Origin: Kosakonia sp. BYX6
GTDB taxonomy: Bacteria; Pseudomonadota; Gammaproteobacteria; Enterobacterales; Enterobacteriaceae
Length of the DNA: 64,000 bases
Assembly (NCBI RefSeq): GCF_038449125.1
Contig: NZ_CP151800.1
Location: 2,824,406 to 2,888,405, forward strand
Direction: 5' to 3'
This document shows, in pieces, positions 17,852-29,303 of this stretch. The first letter of the stretch is position 1. Each line of letters starts with the position of its first letter. Under the pieces are notes generated by a model. The model did no database searches. It saw only the letters and a list, made by a program, of their open reading frames with translations, and was not told where the DNA came from. A program made the translations under genes and the position numbers.

Positions 17852-18646
17852 TCAGGCAGATTGCAGGCGAGACGGTGCGATATGGAACAAACGGGCGAAG
17901 TTTTGCGTGGTCTGTTGCGCAAGTTCTTCAATAGATACGCCTTTCAAAACGGCCATATATTCCGCCACATCGCGCGTCATAGCAGGCTGATTCTCTTTAC
18001 CGCGGTGCGGGACCGGTGCGAGATAAGGTGAGTCGGTTTCCACCAGCAGCCGGTCGAGCGGTACATAGCGCGCTGCATCACGCAGTTGCTCGGCGTTACG
18101 GAAGGTCACAATGCCGGAAAACGAGATATAAAAGCCCATATCCAACAGCTTACCCGCTGTTTCGCGATCCTCCGTAAAGCAGTGCAGCACGCCACCGCAA
18201 TCCGTCACCTTCTCTTCTTGCAGGATCGCCAGCGTGTCGGCGCGCGCATCGCGGGTATGCACGATCACCGGTTTATTCAGTTCACGCCCGATGCGGATAT
18301 GGTTGCGGAAAGACGCTTGCTGACGCGGCTTGGTTTCCGGCGTATAAAAATAGTCCAGACCGGTTTCACCCATTGCCACAACGCCCTCTTCCGCCGCCAG
18401 TTGGCGCAGGGTTTCGACGTCGTACTCTTCATCCTGGTTCAGCGGATGCACACCGCAGGAAAAGACCACATTGTCGCGCTCGCCGACGAGCTCGCGCATT
18501 GAACGATAGCCCGGCAGCGTGGTGGCAACGGCCAGGCAAAACTTCACATCGCGCGCGGCAGCTTTCGCCAGCACGTCATCAACGTCTTTATGCAAAGACT
18601 GGTAATCCAGGCCATCAAGGTGGCAGTGCGAGTCGACTAAAAACAT
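17852..18646 (-). CDS. ycfH: YcfH, TatD-family metal-dependent hydrolase
   Basis: A 264-residue TatD-type TIM-barrel hydrolase (putative deoxyribonuclease or hydrolase with two metals). Signatures: DSHCHLDGL at the N-terminus (His-x-His metal ligands), GETGLDYFY (Glu ligand), VIVHTRDAR, GVLHCFTEDRE and the C-terminal LLVETDSPYLAP (Asp ligand). The true substrate is unknown for this paralogue of TatD and YjjV. It is the last gene of the pabC-mltG-tmk-holB series, ten bases after holB, a conserved order. Confidence 0.93.
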   Translation of the reverse strand: MFLVDSHCHLDGLDYQSLHKDVDDVLAKAAARDVKFCLAVATTLPGYRSMRELVGERDNVVFSCGVHPLNQDEEYDVETLRQLAAEEGVVAMGETGLDYFYTPETKPRQQASFRNHIRIGRELNKPVIVHTRDARADTLAILQEEKVTDCGGVLHCFTEDRETAGKLLDMGFYISFSGIVTFRNAEQLRDAARYVPLDRLLVETDSPYLAPVPHRGKENQPAMTRDVAEYMAVLKGVSIEELAQQTTQNFARLFHIAPSRLQSA

Positions 18647-18656
18647 AATGTTTCTC

Positions 18657-19661
18657 TTAAAGATGGGATACAGGCAGCGTCACGCCGGGTTGCAGGTAAC
18701 GTTCCACATTTAATAATAGATCGGTCAGCAGTAACTCGCGGTTCACACCGACAACGCTCAGCAGTTGCTCGCGGCAAGTAAATACCACGTGCAGCAGCGA
18801 ATGTAAGATGTCGCTTCTCAGTTGTTGTGCAAGGCTTTGGATCAGCGCCGGGGAGTCCACATTGCTGAGCAACGTCGCACCTTGCTGCATTTTCAGCGCG
18901 TCCAAAAACAGCGAGGAGAGCCATTGCAGGCGCTCGGCGACGCGATCGTGGTTCAGTACAGAAAGCATGGCAAACCAGTCACCACTGTTCAGCGCTGCGC
19001 CGGTAGCCTGACACAACGCTTGCCGCTGTACCCAATGTTCATCCTGGAGCAAGTTTTGTGCAGCACCCGGCGAACCTGCACACAGGCGCAATGCCGTGAG
19101 GATCGCCTCTTGTGACATTGTCACTTCCCGCGCAAGCCAGCTACAAGCATAGTTTTCAGCAGGAGGCGCAAGATGATGCAAGCGACAGCGGCTGCGCAAG
19201 GTTGCCAGCAATCGCGCCGGTTCCCGGCAGGCAAGGAAAAACCAGGTTTGCGCGGGCGGTTCTTCTAACGTTTTGAGCAACGCATTGGCGGCCGCATCGG
19301 TCAATAGCGCCGCGTCCTGAATGCACACTACTTTCGCCCCACCGAGGCGCGCGTGCTCGTAAAGCTTTTCGCTTACTTCACGCACCGCGTCGATGCCGAG
19401 TGTCGATTTACCTTTCTCAGGCGCCAGAACGTAATAATCAGGATGCGTACCAGCCTGCATAAGCTGGCAGCCACGGCAGTGACCGCAACTTTTGTGCCCT
19501 TCCGGTGACTGGCACAGCAAAAAACGGCTAATGGCATACATCAGCGCATCTTCACCCATGCCCGGCAATGCATGGATCAGTAACGCGTGGTGCCCGCGTC
19601 CGCTCTGATAACTGGCGACCAGTTGCTCAAAGTCAGGTCGCAGCCACGGATACCATTTCAT
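18657..19661 (-). CDS. holB: DNA polymerase III delta-prime subunit HolB
   Basis: HolB is the rigid stator of the clamp-loader complex that opens the beta clamp for DNA polymerase III. The ATG at 19661 gives 334 residues as in E. coli and overlaps the tmk stop in an ATGA arrangement, implying translational coupling. The AAA+ fold lacks a working Walker A motif (LPGMGEDAL), as normal for delta-prime, and has the zinc module [15 protein letters not shown] (Cys ligands about 50-62) plus the sensor region [16 protein letters not shown]. The C-terminal collar domain is more divergent than the rest. An upstream in-frame ATG (19682) would add seven unsupported residues. Confidence 0.96.
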   Translation of the reverse strand: MKWYPWLRPDFEQLVASYQSGRGHHALLIHALPGMGEDALMYAISRFLLCQSPEGHKSCGHCRGCQLMQAGTHPDYYVLAPEKGKSTLGIDAVREVSEKLYEHARLGGAKVVCIQDAALLTDAAANALLKTLEEPPAQTWFFLACREPARLLATLRSRCRLHHLAPPAENYACSWLAREVTMSQEAILTALRLCAGSPGAAQNLLQDEHWVQRQALCQATGAALNSGDWFAMLSVLNHDRVAERLQWLSSLFLDALKMQQGATLLSNVDSPALIQSLAQQLRSDILHSLLHVVFTCREQLLSVVGVNRELLLTDLLLNVERYLQPGVTLPVSHL

Positions 19662-20299
19662 GCGCCTTGCTCCTGCACCCATGCAGCCACGGTCTGGCGG
19701 ATATCAGCAATCACTTTTTCCAGCGATTGTGTGGCATCAATCGTGCGAATGCGCTTATCTTGTGCGGCCAGTTCCAGGTAGCGAGCGCGGGTACGGTTGA
19801 AGAAATCCAGCGATTCCTGCTCGATGCGATCCAGCTCACCGCGCGCGCGGGCACGTTTCAGGCCCACTTCCGGCGTCACATCAAGATACAGCGTTAGATC
19901 CGGTCGAAAATCGCCGAGTACGGCGTCGCGCAAGGTCGTCAGCATGTTTTGGTCGATGCCGCGCCCACCGCCCTGATACGCCTGCGTTGAGAGATCGTGG
20001 CGATCGCCAATCACCCAGCAACCACGAGCCAGCGCGGGTTTAATTACGGTTTCCACCAATTGCACACGGGCGGCGTAAAACATCAGAACTTCGGCTTTAT
20101 CGGTGATCACTTCATCGCCGACGGAGCGGATATCCAGCACCAGACTGCGCAGTTTTTCAGCCAGCAGCGTACCGCCCGGCTCACGCGTAAACACCATCTC
20201 ACCGACGCCAAGATCTTTCAGCGTCTCAACGATGACATCACGCGCCGTGGTTTTCCCCGCGCCTTCAAGCCCTTCAATTACGATGTATTTACTGCCCAT
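19658..20299 (-). CDS. tmk: thymidylate kinase Tmk
   Basis: Tmk makes dTDP from dTMP, an essential step for dTTP. The 213-residue enzyme begins [21 protein letters not shown] with P-loop GLEGAGKT, has the DRX motif in [17 protein letters not shown], and a LID region rich in Arg ([17 protein letters not shown]) as in the E. coli type II enzyme. It overlaps the end of mltG by 11 bases and the start of holB by 4 bases. Confidence 0.97.
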   Translation of the reverse strand: MGSKYIVIEGLEGAGKTTARDVIVETLKDLGVGEMVFTREPGGTLLAEKLRSLVLDIRSVGDEVITDKAEVLMFYAARVQLVETVIKPALARGCWVIGDRHDLSTQAYQGGGRGIDQNMLTTLRDAVLGDFRPDLTLYLDVTPEVGLKRARARGELDRIEQESLDFFNRTRARYLELAAQDKRIRTIDATQSLEKVIADIRQTVAAWVQEQGA

Positions 20300-21311
20300 T
20301 TTTTTCCTTAAGTACTTTCAGGTAGTCCTGCACTGACCGGTTATGGCTGGCGAGATTGGTATTAAACGTATGCCCACCTTTGCCATCAGCCACAAAATAG
20401 AGATACGGCGTTTTCGCCGGATGCGCCGCGGCTTTCAGTGAAGCCTCGCCCGGCGTAGCAATCGGCCCTGGCGGCAGACCGCTAATCACATAAGTGTTGT
20501 AATCGGTCGGCGTTTCCAGGTCGGCGCGCGACAGCTTACCATTATAACGTGCGCCCATCCCGTAGATCACCGTCGGATCGGTCTGCAACCGCATGCCAAC
20601 GCGCAGCCGGTTAATAAACACCGAGGCCACCTGATCGCGTTCGCTGGCAACGGCCGTTTCTTTTTCAACAATCGAGGCCATCGTTACCAGTTGATTTTGA
20701 TCTTTGTATGGCAGGCCTTCCACCCGCCCTTCCCAGGCATGTTCAACGGCTTGCACCATTTTCAGATGTGCGCGTTTAAGGAGTGCAACATCCGTGGTAT
20801 TAGCGGTGTACATCCAGGTGTCCGGCCAGAACCAGCCTTCAACCCATTGCGGATGTTCCATTTTCAGGGCTTCTGCCACTGTGGCGTAATCATCATTTTT
20901 GAGGGTGTGTTTGAGATAAGGTGCGTCGCGCAACTGTTTGAGATAGTCGCTTAAGCGCATCCCTTCCACCAAACGTAACGGAAACTGCGCTTCTTTGCCG
21001 CTTTCGAGCAGTTGCAGCATTTCACGCACGGTCATTTTGGGGGTGAAACGATAAGTCCCCGCTTTGAAATGCGCGAGTTCTGGCTCCAGGCGGAGCAACC
21101 ACTGGAAAACACGGGGGCGGTTAATCACGTTGTCGCGATACAGGAGTTCACCCAGTGCGACACGGCCGGTCCCTGCCGGCAGAGAAAAAATGGTCTCATC
21201 TTTAATCAGTATCTGGCTGTCGGCCAACTGGCGAACCTTCCAGGCTCCCACGCCAGCTGCAATGACCAGCACAACTAACAGAAGGAGAACAACGCGTAAC
21301 ATTCTTTTCAT
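20289..21311 (-). CDS. mltG: endolytic murein transglycosylase MltG
   Basis: MltG cleaves nascent glycan strands inside the chain and is thought to set glycan length. The 340-residue protein has one N-terminal membrane anchor (about 5-24, [20 protein letters not shown]), a LysM-like region, and the YceG catalytic domain with the active Glu in [12 protein letters not shown], followed by [20 protein letters not shown] and the conserved [18 protein letters not shown]. It is two bases after pabC and overlaps tmk, so the whole pabC-to-tatD series is probably one transcript. Confidence 0.96.
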   Translation of the reverse strand: MKRMLRVVLLLLVVLVIAAGVGAWKVRQLADSQILIKDETIFSLPAGTGRVALGELLYRDNVINRPRVFQWLLRLEPELAHFKAGTYRFTPKMTVREMLQLLESGKEAQFPLRLVEGMRLSDYLKQLRDAPYLKHTLKNDDYATVAEALKMEHPQWVEGWFWPDTWMYTANTTDVALLKRAHLKMVQAVEHAWEGRVEGLPYKDQNQLVTMASIVEKETAVASERDQVASVFINRLRVGMRLQTDPTVIYGMGARYNGKLSRADLETPTDYNTYVISGLPPGPIATPGEASLKAAAHPAKTPYLYFVADGKGGHTFNTNLASHNRSVQDYLKVLKEKNGQ

Positions 21312-21313
21312 GA

Positions 21314-22123
21314 CTAATTTATGTGCTCACAAAGGGGGGCTAAAAAGTGGTACAAATCACGCGCAGCCCAGTGCTGTTCCGCCCACTGGCGAACCGGAAC
21401 AACCGGCATCAACGCGTTACAAATAATGACTTCATCCGCCTGTTCCAGCGCGTCCTGCCGCGCATTCACTTCGACAACATCAAAGCTGGAAGATGCCAAC
21501 TGGCGTAAACAATACTGCCGCATAATGCCATCAACACCCGCCTGATCGAGACGAGGGGTATACACATTATTGCCCTGCCGCCAGAAGATATTGGCGGCAC
21601 AACATTCAATGACCCAGCCGTCACTGTCGAGGACCAGCGCTTCATCAGCGGTGGTTTGCTCAAGCCCGGCGCGGATCAGCACTTGCTCAAGGCGATTAAG
21701 ATGTTTGATACCCGCAAGCGCGGGGTTACGACCAAGGCGGATTTCACTCAACGCCAGCGTAACGCCCTCCTGCTGCCAGCGCGCATAATGCGCAGGTTTG
21801 GCAGCAACAGACACAATACGCGTTGGCGTAACACAGTTTGCGGCGCTGTAGCCACGGCCACCTGCACCGCGCGTGATGATCGCTTTGACCACGCCATCCT
21901 TTCGCCCCTGCGACAGCGAAGCCATTTCCTGGGCCAGCAGTTGCCAGTCGGTGAATGGAATGAACAAACGTTCGCAGGCGAGTTGCAGGCGTCGCAAATG
22001 GGCGGATGCAAACTGAATTTGCCCGTCGATGATTCGCGCGGTGGTAAAACAACCATCGCCAAATTGCATCGCCCGGTCATTGACCGCAAGATATTGCTGC
22101 TCTGTGCCATTTATCAAGAACAT
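21314..22123 (-). CDS. pabC: aminodeoxychorismate lyase PabC
   Basis: PabC is the PLP enzyme that releases pyruvate from 4-amino-4-deoxychorismate to give 4-aminobenzoate for folate. The 269-residue protein belongs to fold-type IV transaminases: [15 protein letters not shown] near the N-terminus, the PLP-binding Lys in [13 protein letters not shown] (about residue 140), and the phosphate-binding region [13 protein letters not shown]. It starts after the fabF terminator hairpin (111 bases downstream of fabF), suggesting partial separation from the fab genes. Confidence 0.95.
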   Translation of the reverse strand: MFLINGTEQQYLAVNDRAMQFGDGCFTTARIIDGQIQFASAHLRRLQLACERLFIPFTDWQLLAQEMASLSQGRKDGVVKAIITRGAGGRGYSAANCVTPTRIVSVAAKPAHYARWQQEGVTLALSEIRLGRNPALAGIKHLNRLEQVLIRAGLEQTTADEALVLDSDGWVIECCAANIFWRQGNNVYTPRLDQAGVDGIMRQYCLRQLASSSFDVVEVNARQDALEQADEVIICNALMPVVPVRQWAEQHWAARDLYHFLAPLCEHIN

Positions 22124-22196
22124 AGCGGCTCCTTATGCATGACCTGACAGTTTGGCAGGATGAAAAGCAGAGAACAAGAGGGATAAAACCGAATAG

Positions 22197-22220
22197 AAAA
22201 GGCCCGACGAGCGGGCCTTT
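22197..22220 (-). terminator. fabF terminator
   Basis: Read leftward, GGCCCG and CGGGCC form a stem with flanking AAA and TTTT. It lies 14 bases after the fabF stop; some transcription may still pass into pabC. Confidence 0.85.
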
Positions 22221-22234
22221 ATGCAGCAGGATGA

Positions 22235-23533
<1,299 letters not shown>

Positions 23534-23534
23534 T

Positions 23535-23556
23535 CAGGCGGTCGAGTGACCGCCTG
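23535..23556 (-). terminator. hairpin between acpP and fabF
   Basis: CAGGCGGTC and GACCGCCTG make a 9-base-pair stem with an ACTC loop (minus strand), followed by AGTTTTATC. It probably ends most acpP transcripts, which allows acpP to be made in excess over fabF. Confidence 0.75.
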
Positions 23557-23567
23557 GAGATGTTCAC

Positions 23568-23804
23568 TTACGCCTGGTGGCCGTTGATATAATCAATGGC
23601 AGCCTGAACGGTGGTGATTTTCTCAGCTTCTTCGTCCGGAATCTCAGTATCAAACTCTTCTTCCAGAGCCATTACCAGCTCAACGGTGTCAAGAGAATCA
23701 GCGCCCAGGTCTTCAACGAAGGAAGCATTGTTGGTAACCTCTTCCTGCTTAACGCCCAGCTGTTCGCCGATAATTTTCTTAACGCGTTCTTCGATAGTGC
23801 TCAT
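23568..23804 (-). CDS. acpP: acyl carrier protein AcpP
   Basis: AcpP carries growing acyl chains on a 4'-phosphopantetheine arm attached to Ser37 of [18 protein letters not shown]. The 78-residue, very acidic protein ([20 protein letters not shown] at the start, DYINGHQA at the end) matches the E. coli protein almost completely. A 154-base gap before it (23805-23958) leaves room for its own promoter. Confidence 0.99.
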
Positions 23805-23958
23805 ACTCTTAAATTTCCTATCAAAACTCGCTTTCGCGATGGTTTTCGTAGTGTATAAAATGTTGAAAAATTTGCAACTAAATCCCGGCAGTTCGTACCA
23901 CGATTTTACGCTATTTTGAGGCTTTTCACCCTAATAACGCAAATAAATTTCATCGTGG

Positions 23959-24693
23959 TTAAACCATATACATTCCGCCATTGACGTTCAGGGTCTCACC
24001 AGTGATGTAACCCGCTTCGTCAGAGGCTAAAAATGCAACCGCGCTGGCGATTTCCTGAACGCCGCCAAGACGACCCGCAGGAACCTGCGCCAGAATACCC
24101 GCACGCTGATCATCAGACAGCGCACGCGTCATGTCCGTTTCAATAAAACCCGGAGCAACAACGTTTACAGTAATACCGCGCGACGCGACTTCACGCGCCA
24201 GCGATTTACTGAAACCGATAAGACCCGCTTTCGCCGCAGCGTAGTTGGCCTGACCAGCATTTCCCATGGTACCAACCACAGAACCGATAGTGATAATACG
24301 ACCATGACGTTTTTTCATCATAGCCCGCATTACCGCTTTTGACAGACGGAAAACAGATGAAAGATTAGTGTCGATAATATCGGTCCACTCATCATCTTTC
24401 ATGCGCATCAGCAGGTTGTCACGGGTGATCCCGGCGTTATTAACCAGAATATCAACCTCGCCAAATTCAGCGCGAATGTTTTCCAGAACGGATTCGATAG
24501 ATGCTGCATCGGTCACATTCAACTGCAGACCTTTGCCATTCGCACCTAAATACTCACTGATCGCCTGCGCGCCACTGTCGCTGGTCGCAGTGCCGATAAC
24601 CTTCGCGCCACGGGCTGCGAGAGTTTCAGCAATTGCGCGGCCAATACCGCGGCTTGCACCGGTAACCAGCGCGACTTTTCCTTCAAAACTCAT
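23959..24693 (-). CDS. fabG: 3-oxoacyl-[acyl-carrier-protein] reductase FabG
   Basis: FabG is the NADPH-dependent reductase of each elongation cycle. The 244-residue short-chain dehydrogenase has the cofactor motif TGASRGIGRAIAETLAARG (about 12-30), NNAGITRDNL, and the catalytic triad Ser-Tyr-Lys in ITIGSVVGTMGNAGQANYAAAKAG. It lies in the tight fabH-fabD-fabG series, 12 bases after fabD. Confidence 0.98.
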   Translation of the reverse strand: MSFEGKVALVTGASRGIGRAIAETLAARGAKVIGTATSDSGAQAISEYLGANGKGLQLNVTDAASIESVLENIRAEFGEVDILVNNAGITRDNLLMRMKDDEWTDIIDTNLSSVFRLSKAVMRAMMKKRHGRIITIGSVVGTMGNAGQANYAAAKAGLIGFSKSLAREVASRGITVNVVAPGFIETDMTRALSDDQRAGILAQVPAGRLGGVQEIASAVAFLASDEAGYITGETLNVNGGMYMV

Positions 24694-24705
24694 GGTTTTC
24701 CTCTT

Positions 24706-25635
24706 TTATTGCGCAAGTGCCTCTGACATAGCCGCCGGCTCATTCAGAGCCGATGCTGTCAGGGTGTCAACAATACGTTTTGTCAGACCGGTGAGGACTT
24801 TACCCGGACCAACTTCATACAGGTGCTCAACGCCCTGTGACGCCATAAATTCCACACTCTTCGTCCACTGCACCGGGCTATAAAGCTGGCGTACCAGCGC
24901 ATCGCGAATCGCTTCTGGCGTCGTTTCGCACATCACATCCACGTTATTAATAACGGGAATCTGCGGTGCGTTGAAAGTGATATTGTTCAGTTCAGCGGCC
25001 AATTTTTCCGCCGCAGGCTTCATCAGTGCGCAGTGAGATGGTACGCTCACCGGCAGCGGCAGAGCGCGTTTCGCACCAGCAGCTTTACAAGCCGCGCCCG
25101 CACGTTCAACGGCCTCTTTATGACCAGCAATAACGACCTGGCCCGGTGAATTGTAGTTTACCGGAGAAACCACTTGCCCTTCGGCAGACTCTTCACAAGC
25201 TTTCGCAATTGAGGCGTCATCAAGGCCAATAATAGCCGACATCGCGCCGGTACCTGCTGGTACCGCTTCTTGCATAAATTTCCCGCGCAGTTCAACTAAA
25301 CGCACAGCATCCGCAAACGCGATCACGCCCGCGCAAACCAGTGCTGAATATTCACCCAAGCTGTGCCCTGCCATCAGCGCAGGCGTTTTACCGCCCTGCT
25401 GCTGCCATATGCGCCACAACGCAACAGACGCGGTCAACAGCGCCGGTTGGGTCTGCCAGGTTTTGTTGAGTTCTTCTGCCGGGCCTTGTTGCACCAGCGT
25501 CCAGAGATCATAGCTCAGCGCAGCTGAGGCTTCACGGAAAGTCTCTTCAATAACCGGATAGGTTGCAGCCATATCGGCCAACATGCCAACGGCTTGGGAA
25601 CCTTGTCCCGGGAACACAAAAGCGAATTGCGTCAT
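24706..25635 (-). CDS. fabD: malonyl-CoA:ACP transacylase FabD
   Basis: FabD transfers malonyl from CoA to AcpP. The 309-residue protein opens with FAFVFPGQGSQAVGML, has the nucleophile Ser92 in AGHSLGEYSALV, the Arg of VRLVELRGKFMQ, and the catalytic His region VSVPSHCALMKPAAEKLA. It follows fabH by 17 bases. Confidence 0.98.
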   Translation of the reverse strand: MTQFAFVFPGQGSQAVGMLADMAATYPVIEETFREASAALSYDLWTLVQQGPAEELNKTWQTQPALLTASVALWRIWQQQGGKTPALMAGHSLGEYSALVCAGVIAFADAVRLVELRGKFMQEAVPAGTGAMSAIIGLDDASIAKACEESAEGQVVSPVNYNSPGQVVIAGHKEAVERAGAACKAAGAKRALPLPVSVPSHCALMKPAAEKLAAELNNITFNAPQIPVINNVDVMCETTPEAIRDALVRQLYSPVQWTKSVEFMASQGVEHLYEVGPGKVLTGLTKRIVDTLTASALNEPAAMSEALAQ

Positions 25636-25652
25636 CTTCTTATCCTTAATAC

Positions 25653-26606
25653 TTAGAAACGAACCAGCGCGGAGCCCCAGGTAAACCCGCCGCCGAATGC
25701 TTCAAGCAGGACCAGTTGCCCTGGTTTAATGCGCCCGTCGCGTACGGCCTCATCCAGTGCGCTTGGAACAGATGCCGCAGAGGTATTGCCATGGCGATCC
25801 AACGTCACCACCACATTATCCATCGACATACCAAGTTTTTTCGCCGTTGCACTGATGATGCGCAGGTTAGCCTGGTGCGGCACCAGCCAGTCCAGTTCGC
25901 TACGCTCGAGATTATTGGCCGTTAAAGTTTCATCGACGATACGCGCCAGTTCGGTGACCGCAACTTTAAACACTTCGTTACCGGCCATCGTGAGATAGGT
26001 TGGGTTATTCGGGTTTGTGCGATCGAGGTTTGGCAGCGTTAACAGTTCACCGTAGCTACCGTCAGCGTGCATATGCGTTGAGATGATGCCTGGCTCTTTA
26101 GATGCGCCCAGCACCGCAGCACCTGCTCCATCGCCAAACAGAATAATAGTACCGCGATCGTCGGGATCTAATGTGCGTGCCAGCACATCGGAACCAATCA
26201 CCAGCGCGTATTTTACCGCGCCGGATTTAACGTATTGATCAGCAATGCTCAGCGCATAAGTAAAGCCCGCGCAGGCAGCGGCAACATCAAATGCCGGGCA
26301 GCCTTTGATATCGAGCATGCTCTGGATTTGGCATGCCGCGCTCGGAAAAGCGTGGGTTGCGGATGTCGTCGCAACAATGATTAAGCCAATTTGATCGTTA
26401 TCGATGCCGGCCATTTCCAGCGCGCGTTTAGCGGCTTCAAAGCCCATGGTCGAGACAGTTTCGTTTGCCGCAGCAATACGACGCTCACGAATCCCTGTGC
26501 GGGTGACAATCCACTCGTCAGAGGTGTCGACCATTTTTTCTAAATCAGCGTTTGTACGAACCTGCTCTGGCAGATAACTGCCGGTACCAATAATCTTTGT
26601 ATACAT
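25653..26606 (-). CDS. fabH: 3-oxoacyl-[acyl-carrier-protein] synthase III (FabH)
   Basis: FabH starts each fatty acid by joining acetyl-CoA with malonyl-ACP. The 317-residue enzyme has the catalytic triad Cys112 in [13 protein letters not shown], His in [18 protein letters not shown] and Asn in [18 protein letters not shown], and the C-terminal glycine-rich loop [18 protein letters not shown]. It begins six bases after the plsX stop, so synthesis of PlsX and FabH is likely coupled. Confidence 0.98.
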   Translation of the reverse strand: MYTKIIGTGSYLPEQVRTNADLEKMVDTSDEWIVTRTGIRERRIAAANETVSTMGFEAAKRALEMAGIDNDQIGLIIVATTSATHAFPSAACQIQSMLDIKGCPAFDVAAACAGFTYALSIADQYVKSGAVKYALVIGSDVLARTLDPDDRGTIILFGDGAGAAVLGASKEPGIISTHMHADGSYGELLTLPNLDRTNPNNPTYLTMAGNEVFKVAVTELARIVDETLTANNLERSELDWLVPHQANLRIISATAKKLGMSMDNVVVTLDRHGNTSAASVPSALDEAVRDGRIKPGQLVLLEAFGGGFTWGSALVRF

Positions 26607-26612
26607 GTGCGC

Positions 26613-27701
26613 TCAGTCACTCTCGGGTAATGTACATACATTCTCGTGTTCGTCGGCCTGCGCAGACGAAGCAGAATGTATGTACACAGATTCCAGGCGA
26701 GCGGCAATCCGTTGTGGAACCTGCCGCTGCACCGCCTGCACTGCCTGTTCAATCGCGACGCTAAATGCTCGCTGATTGGCTGCACCATGGCTCTTAATCA
26801 CAGTGCCGCGCAATCCTAACAGACAGGCGCCATTATACTGGTCGGGGTTGAGGTGACTGAATCGCCTTATCAGACTTTTTTGCAACCAGCGCTTCAATAA
26901 AATCAGCCACCAAGACCTTTTTTTCCCTTCACTCTGTGATTTCAGCAGTGAAAGGAACATCCTGACAACACCTTCCATTGTTTTTAATGTGACGTTTCCC
27001 GTAAATCCGTCACAAACCAATACATCCGTTTTACCAGTCAACAATTCATTCGCTTCCAGATAACCAATGTAGTTCATCGAGGAAACCGACCGTAACAGCG
27101 CCGCGGCATCGCGGATGTTATCGTGGCCTTTGGTCTCTTCTTCACCAATATTGAGCAATGCCACACGTGGATTGGCTATCTCGAGGATCTCTTCCGCCAT
27201 CACTGCGCCCATCACGGCGAATTGCGCCAACATCGTGCTATCGCAATCTACATTCGCGCCGAGATCCAGCACCACGGTTTTGCCCTTCTGCTGATGCGGC
27301 AATACCGTCACCAGCGCAGGACGCTCAATGCCATCAATCGGCTTGAGCAGCATTTTCGCAAGCCCCATCAGCGCACCCGTATTTCCTGCACTGACACAGG
27401 CCTGAGCGCGCCCTTCTTTGACCAGCTCCAGCGCTATTCGCATCGATGTGCCGCGGCTATTACGGATCGCCTGGGCAGCGCGTACATCACTGGCAATAAC
27501 TGACTGTGCAGGAACAATAAGCAAGCGGGAGCGTTGCTCAAAATCAGCTTTGGCGAGTAATGGCGTGATAGCGTCGGGATCGCCGACTAAAAGAAGGCTG
27601 AGTTGCGGATTAGAATTCAGTGCCTGCAAAGCTGCAGGCACTGTCACGGAGGGGCCAAAATCCCCCCCCATGACATCTAACGCCAGGGTTAGGCGTGTCA
27701 A
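26613..27701 (-). CDS. plsX: phosphate acyltransferase PlsX, with an unusual palindrome-encoded C-terminus
   Basis: PlsX converts acyl-ACP to acyl-phosphate for glycerolipid synthesis. The TTG at 27701 restores the family N-terminus [20 protein letters not shown] and gives 362 residues; a GTG at 27755 would add 18 residues encoded by a hairpin and has no family support. The core matches E. coli closely up to [10 protein letters not shown]. After this the tail ([22 protein letters not shown]) is unlike the E. coli end (recalled as PAGFELLDGGKSGTLR) and is encoded by a long palindrome at 26631-26686. The tail lies outside the catalytic core, so activity is probably kept. Neighbours yceD-rpmF-plsX-fabH are in the conserved order. 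Confidence 0.95.
   Translation of the reverse strand: MTRLTLALDVMGGDFGPSVTVPAALQALNSNPQLSLLLVGDPDAITPLLAKADFEQRSRLLIVPAQSVIASDVRAAQAIRNSRGTSMRIALELVKEGRAQACVSAGNTGALMGLAKMLLKPIDGIERPALVTVLPHQQKGKTVVLDLGANVDCDSTMLAQFAVMGAVMAEEILEIANPRVALLNIGEEETKGHDNIRDAAALLRSVSSMNYIGYLEANELLTGKTDVLVCDGFTGNVTLKTMEGVVRMFLSLLKSQSEGKKRSWWLILLKRWLQKSLIRRFSHLNPDQYNGACLLGLRGTVIKSHGAANQRAFSVAIEQAVQAVQRQVPQRIAARLESVYIHSASSAQADEHENVCTLPESD
26631..26686. repeat. long palindrome inside the plsX 3' end
   Basis: TGTACATACATTCT (26631-26644) is perfectly complementary to AGAATGTATGTACA (26673-26686). An inner TTCGTC/GACGAA stem (26649-26654 and 26665-26670) continues the hairpin around a 10-base loop. It encodes nearly all of the divergent PlsX tail and ends 18 bases before the plsX stop. 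It could be an inserted palindromic element or an mRNA processing hairpin between plsX and fabH. Confidence 0.8.
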
Positions 27702-27721
27702 GGTATCGTCGCAGCCTGGTT

Positions 27722-27750
27722 CGGTTTTCCCCCGCTTACGCGGGGAAATC
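27722..27750 (-). repeat. solitary hairpin unit resembling a type I-E CRISPR repeat
   Basis: On the minus strand this 29-base unit contains TTCCCCGCG, AGCGGGG and AAACCG in the same spacing as the E. coli type I-E CRISPR repeat; against the recalled E. coli sequence it agrees at 23 of 29 positions without gaps. It folds as CCCCGC-GTAA-GCGGGG with a GNRA loop. Only one copy is present and there are no cas genes here, so it is not an array. It lies in the rpmF-plsX spacer, 21 bases before the plsX TTG. Confidence 0.6.
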
Positions 27751-27752
27751 CT

Positions 27753-27966
<214 letters not shown>

Positions 27967-27970
27967 TCAA

Positions 27971-28504
<534 letters not shown>

Positions 28505-28633
28505 TTAACTTTGTAACGTCATAGAGTCAAAGAAAAAGGCAGCCTACGGTTGCCTTTTGCCAATAATTCGCACACATTGCGGCCTATAGTTTAAATTGCC
28601 TGTCATGGTTAAGCCATATTTGGTGGAAAAAAT

Positions 28634-29218
28634 ATGTCGCCTATTATTCTTGCTTCTACCTCACCTTATCGTCGCGCTTTGCTGGAAAAGCTCGGCTTAT
28701 CTTTTGAATGCGCCGCCCCACAAACGGATGAAACGCCTCATGCAGGCGAAGCACCGCGTCACCTTGTGCTGCGCCTTGCTCAGGAGAAAGCGCAATCACT
28801 GGCGCAAAAATATCCACACCATTTGATTATCGGTTCTGATCAGGTCTGCGTGCTGGGCGGAGAAATTACCGGCAAACCGCATACGGAAGAAAATGCACGC
28901 CAGCAATTGATGAAAGCAAGCGGGAATATTGTGACTTTTTATACCGGTCTGGCGCTGTTTAATTCTGCAACAGGTCATTTACAAACGGAGTGCGAACCGT
29001 TTGATGTGCATTTTCGTCATTTAAATGAGCAAGAAATTGACGATTATGTCCGTAAGGAGCGCCCGCTAAATTGTGCTGGCAGTTTCAAGAGCGAAGGCTT
29101 AGGCATTGCGCTGTTTGAACGCCTTGAGGGGCGTGATCCCAACACGCTGGTTGGCTTACCACTTATTGCGCTGTGCCAGATGCTCAGACGCGAGCACTGT
29201 AACCCGTTGTTAAGCTAA
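28634..29218 (+). CDS. yceF: YceF, Maf-type 7-methyl-GTP pyrophosphatase
   Basis: YceF hydrolyses the modified nucleotide m7GTP to the monophosphate and so cleans the nucleotide pool. The 194-residue Maf-fold protein has [18 protein letters not shown] at the N-terminus, the central [14 protein letters not shown] with catalytic Asp, and [18 protein letters not shown], whose NCAGSFK wording separates the YceF subfamily from the dTTP/UTP enzyme YhdE. Start ATG 28634 follows a purine-rich GGTGGAAAAAAT. Transcribed away from yceD. Confidence 0.95.
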   Translation: MSPIILASTSPYRRALLEKLGLSFECAAPQTDETPHAGEAPRHLVLRLAQEKAQSLAQKYPHHLIIGSDQVCVLGGEITGKPHTEENARQQLMKASGNIVTFYTGLALFNSATGHLQTECEPFDVHFRHLNEQEIDDYVRKERPLNCAGSFKSEGLGIALFERLEGRDPNTLVGLPLIALCQMLRREHCNPLLS

Positions 29219-29303
29219 TGCTTTAACGATCACAGATTCTTTTTCGCGCAAATACTACATTCGTCACCAATATTAAAACTCCGTTTTAATTTAAGGAGAG
29301 GTG

